Below, one piece after another: positions 5,631 to 7,727 of a stretch of 7,727 nt of DNA. A program made the translations under genes and the position numbers. The notes below the pieces were generated by a model. The model did no database searches, had not been told where the DNA came from, and saw only the letters and a list, made by a program, of their open reading frames with translations. The stretch covers positions 1 through 7,727 of the forward strand of contig JABDJU010000099.1 in the NCBI GenBank assembly GCA_013003325.1, read 5' to 3'. Every line of letters begins with the position of its first letter. The stretch's first letter is position 1. This DNA is from Acidimicrobiales bacterium (lineage in GTDB: Bacteria; Actinomycetota; Acidimicrobiia; Acidimicrobiales; SZUA-35).

Positions 5631-6941
5631 ATGGAGATCTCGGTGTTCCTGGCCGACGACAACCTCCTGGTGCGCGAGGGGGTGAAGGCGCTGATGGAGC
5701 TGTCCGACGATCTGGTGGTGGTCGGCATGGCCGAGGACTTTGACGAGCTGGTGGCCGGGGCCGACGAAACCGAACCACAGGTGATCGTCACCGATATCCG
5801 TATGCCGCCCGAGTTCAAGCGGGAGGGTATCGAGGCGGCCAAGCTTGTTCGTAAACGCCACCCTGGTACCGGGGTGGTGATCCTGTCGCAGTACGACGAC
5901 CCCGAATACGCCATCTCCCTGCTGTCCGACGGTGCCGCCGGATACGCCTACCTCCTGAAGGATCGGGTGGCGGAGGGCAACCAGCTGGTGCGGGCGGTGC
6001 GGGAGGTGGCCACCGGCGGCTCCATGCTCGATCCCCGCATCGTCGAGGCGCTGACCAGGCCGGTGACCGCCCACGGCGTACTCGACGCCGCCGAGGAACG
6101 GCTGCTCGACATGGTGGCCGAAGGCAAACCGATCAAAGCCATCGCCGTTGCCGAGAACACCACACCCACCGATGTCGACCGCCGGATCGAAGCGCTGTTC
6201 GTGAAGCTGGCCGAAGGGCTGAGCAGCGGCAACCAGGTGGCACTCGAACGACTCCGAACCCTGCAACGGGCGATCGCCCTGCGCGAGGAGCAGGGCGAGG
6301 AGCTGTCGCGTCTCCTGCCGGGCGGCGTGGCCGACAAGCTCAAGCGGGAGGGACGGCGGCTCGGCGAGACGGAGGAGCTCGAAGTGTCGGTGCTGATGTC
6401 GGACATCCGGGGCTACTCGGGTATCGCCGAGCGGGTCGACCCCACGACGCTGGCCGGGCAGCTCAGCCGTCACCGGGCCGAGATGAATCGTGCCATCATG
6501 GACCATGGGGGCACGGTCATGCAGTTCGTGGGGGACGCGGTGATGGCGGTGTTCGGCGCGCCGACCCCGATGGATGACCATGCCGGCCAAGCCGTGGCTG
6601 CCGCGGTTGCGATGCACGACGCTCAGGACGAGGTCAACCACGAGTGGACCGGCAGCGGGCTGGAGTCGTTCGGCCTCGGGATCGGGGTGTCGACCGGCCC
6701 GGTGGCCGCCGCGCTGCTCGGATCGGAGGAACGCCTGGAGTACTCGGTGGTCGGTGACACCGTCAACCTGACCCAGCGGCTTCAGCAGTGGGGCGATCCA
6801 GGCGAGACCGTGCTGAGTGAACCGACGTTCAGGCAGTTGACCACACCCCCGGTCTGCGAGTGCCTGGAACCGGCCTTGGTCAAGGGGCGGGTCGCCCCGG
6901 TTGCCGCCTACCGCTTTCCGCCGAGGAGTGAGCGGTCGTGA
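5631..6941 (+). CDS. response regulator fused to class III nucleotidyl cyclase (REC - LuxR-like HTH - CHD)
   Basis: This 436-aa protein appears to couple phosphorylation to cyclic nucleotide synthesis. Residues 1-125 are a NarL-type receiver domain with Asp9/Asp10, phospho-acceptor Asp55 (VTDIRMPP), Ser86 and Lys110 (YLLKDR). Residues about 150-196 align with a LuxR/GerE helix-turn-helix (EERLLDMVAEGKPIKAIAVA), but the recognition helix is altered (TPTDVDRRI), so DNA binding is doubtful. A helical linker (about 200-240) leads to the cyclase domain at about 250-430. There the metal-binding Asp258 (SDIRGYSG) and Asp302 (GDAVMAVFGAP) and the transition-state Asn379 and Arg383 (GDTVNLTQRL) are intact. 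The usual adenine-selecting Lys is Gln298 and its partner is Thr377, so ATP is likely but GTP is not excluded. Translation probably begins at the ATG at 5631, since an upstream in-frame GTG at 5520 adds 37 residues unlike a receiver domain. The next gene overlaps its stop by four bases. Confidence 0.92.
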   Translation: MEISVFLADDNLLVREGVKALMELSDDLVVVGMAEDFDELVAGADETEPQVIVTDIRMPPEFKREGIEAAKLVRKRHPGTGVVILSQYDDPEYAISLLSDGAAGYAYLLKDRVAEGNQLVRAVREVATGGSMLDPRIVEALTRPVTAHGVLDAAEERLLDMVAEGKPIKAIAVAENTTPTDVDRRIEALFVKLAEGLSSGNQVALERLRTLQRAIALREEQGEELSRLLPGGVADKLKREGRRLGETEELEVSVLMSDIRGYSGIAERVDPTTLAGQLSRHRAEMNRAIMDHGGTVMQFVGDAVMAVFGAPTPMDDHAGQAVAAAVAMHDAQDEVNHEWTGSGLESFGLGIGVSTGPVAAALLGSEERLEYSVVGDTVNLTQRLQQWGDPGETVLSEPTFRQLTTPPVCECLEPALVKGRVAPVAAYRFPPRSERS

Positions 6942-7727
6942 GCGACCGCCGGGCCCGCTTCGTCATTCGGTCGATGATCCTGGTCGGTGTTGCGGCCACA
7001 CTGATCGGCTCGGCCGCCATCATCGGGGCCCGAGGTTGGGACGGGTTCGCCGCCCACAACGCCCCCCTCGCCATCGTCTGGAGCGGGTCGATCGGACTCA
7101 TCGCCTGGTTGGCCAGCCGGCAATCCCATAGCGCCCTGGTCTGGGTCCTCGCCGTAAGCGTCCTCGGCAACGGCTGCTACCCCCTCGGTGAAGCGGCACG
7201 TCTCGTGCTCGATCCAGCTGGTCCGCTGAACATCGCGGTCGACAGCATCGCGCCGGCCGACATGCCGCCAAGGGCGGCGCTGGTGGCATCGATTACGCTG
7301 GCCATAGCCAGCTCGACCTCGCTGCTGTTCAACGTGTTCGCCCTCCTGTTGTTTCCCAACGGCCGGCTGCCCTCGCCGCGCTGGCGGCCGGTCGCCCTTG
7401 CCGTCGTTGCCGCCGCGCTGTGGTCCTTCGTCGTCAACCTCGTCGTCTGGGGTCCGGCGAGCACCGTCGTGCCCGAGGACCACGCTCTCTGGGGTTTCTC
7501 GACGACGTTCAATCTGATCGGCATTCCGCTCGGACTGCTCAGCCTCGTGATCCGCTACCGGGGCGCCCCGGCAACGGAGCAGGCGCAGATCAAGTTGTTG
7601 CTGTGGGCCGGGTGTTTGTTCCTCCCGGCCCTGTTCGCTGGATCGGCGCTCGGCGACCCGCTGTTCCTCGTCGGCGGCAGCGTCGCACTGTTCGGCGCGT
7701 ATGGGGTGGCCATCGTTCGTCACAACC
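6938..7727 (+). CDS. polytopic membrane sensor, probable N-terminal part of a histidine kinase (runs off right edge)
   Basis: An open frame of 263 codons begins with GTG at 6938 and has no stop before the window ends. The start overlaps the cyclase stop (GTGA), with GAGGAG (6923-6928) nine bases upstream, so the two are translationally coupled. About eight hydrophobic segments are visible, near residues 9-31, 42-60, 65-84, 113-138, 151-171, 185-206, 218-237 and 240-260. The motif FPNGRLPSPRWRP (139-151), the segment RYRGAPATEQAQIKLLLWAG (206-225) and the final GVAIVRHN (256-263) match the N-terminal sensor region of a family of actinobacterial two-component histidine kinases. In those proteins the last motif usually continues into a (Y/F)DID stretch and then the kinase core. 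The phospho-acceptor and ATPase domains are not in the window, so the kinase assignment is an inference. It is the natural candidate partner for the adjacent receiver-cyclase. Confidence 0.75.
   Translation, partial: MSDRRARFVIRSMILVGVAATLIGSAAIIGARGWDGFAAHNAPLAIVWSGSIGLIAWLASRQSHSALVWVLAVSVLGNGCYPLGEAARLVLDPAGPLNIAVDSIAPADMPPRAALVASITLAIASSTSLLFNVFALLLFPNGRLPSPRWRPVALAVVAAALWSFVVNLVVWGPASTVVPEDHALWGFSTTFNLIGIPLGLLSLVIRYRGAPATEQAQIKLLLWAGCLFLPALFAGSALGDPLFLVGGSVALFGAYGVAIVRHN

Noticed and set aside
5499..6641. A 380-codon open frame on the minus strand opposite the cyclase gene
   Set aside because: The plus strand encodes intact receiver and cyclase motifs throughout. The antisense product is rich in His, Gly and Arg with no family resemblance.
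6908..7723. A 271-codon minus-strand frame rich in Glu, Gln, Arg and Asp at the right edge
   Set aside because: It is the shadow of the membrane-sensor gene, which has a Shine-Dalgarno sequence, a coupled start and family motifs.

Overview
The window is high-GC DNA with actinobacterial character. Genes are closely spaced with strong G/C third-position bias, several genes look leaderless or start with GTG, and the MetRS carries a single zinc knot. The sensor region at the right edge has a layout I know mainly from Actinobacteria. I suspect an Acidimicrobiia-like or other deep actinobacterial lineage, but the sequence alone does not prove this. I see no mobile element, CRISPR array, tRNA or rRNA.

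Left part (1-3027, all minus strand): housekeeping genes, read right to left. These are rmuC (DNA-recombination/nuclease family), then metG (methionyl-tRNA synthetase), then the first 66 codons of a TatD-family metallo-DNase gene that leaves the window. metG and tatD are 29 bases apart and look like one transcript. rmuC and metG are separated by 141 bases holding a perfect 13-bp hairpin and a likely leaderless promoter for metG.

Middle part (3208-5425, minus strand): a compact three-gene operon. It encodes a small secreted His-rich protein of unknown function, a 336-aa protein with an uncharacterised N-terminal domain and a C-terminal cyclic-nucleotide-binding domain, and a metallo-beta-lactamase-fold hydrolase. 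Spacing is 13 and 0 bases, each gene has a clear Shine-Dalgarno sequence, and a long imperfect hairpin (3097-3150) follows the operon.

Right part (5631-7727, plus strand): divergent from that operon. The first gene encodes a response regulator built as receiver domain, degenerate LuxR-type helix-turn-helix and class III nucleotidyl cyclase. A gene for a polytopic membrane protein overlaps it by four bases and leaves the window. This protein matches the N-terminal sensor region of a family of actinobacterial histidine kinases.

Taken together, the middle and right parts read as a self-contained cyclic-nucleotide signalling locus: probable membrane sensor kinase, phospho-controlled cyclase, cNMP-binding effector, and an MBL hydrolase that might act on a cyclic phosphodiester. 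The individual domains are well supported. The circuit is inferred from gene context, and it is the most interesting content of the window.
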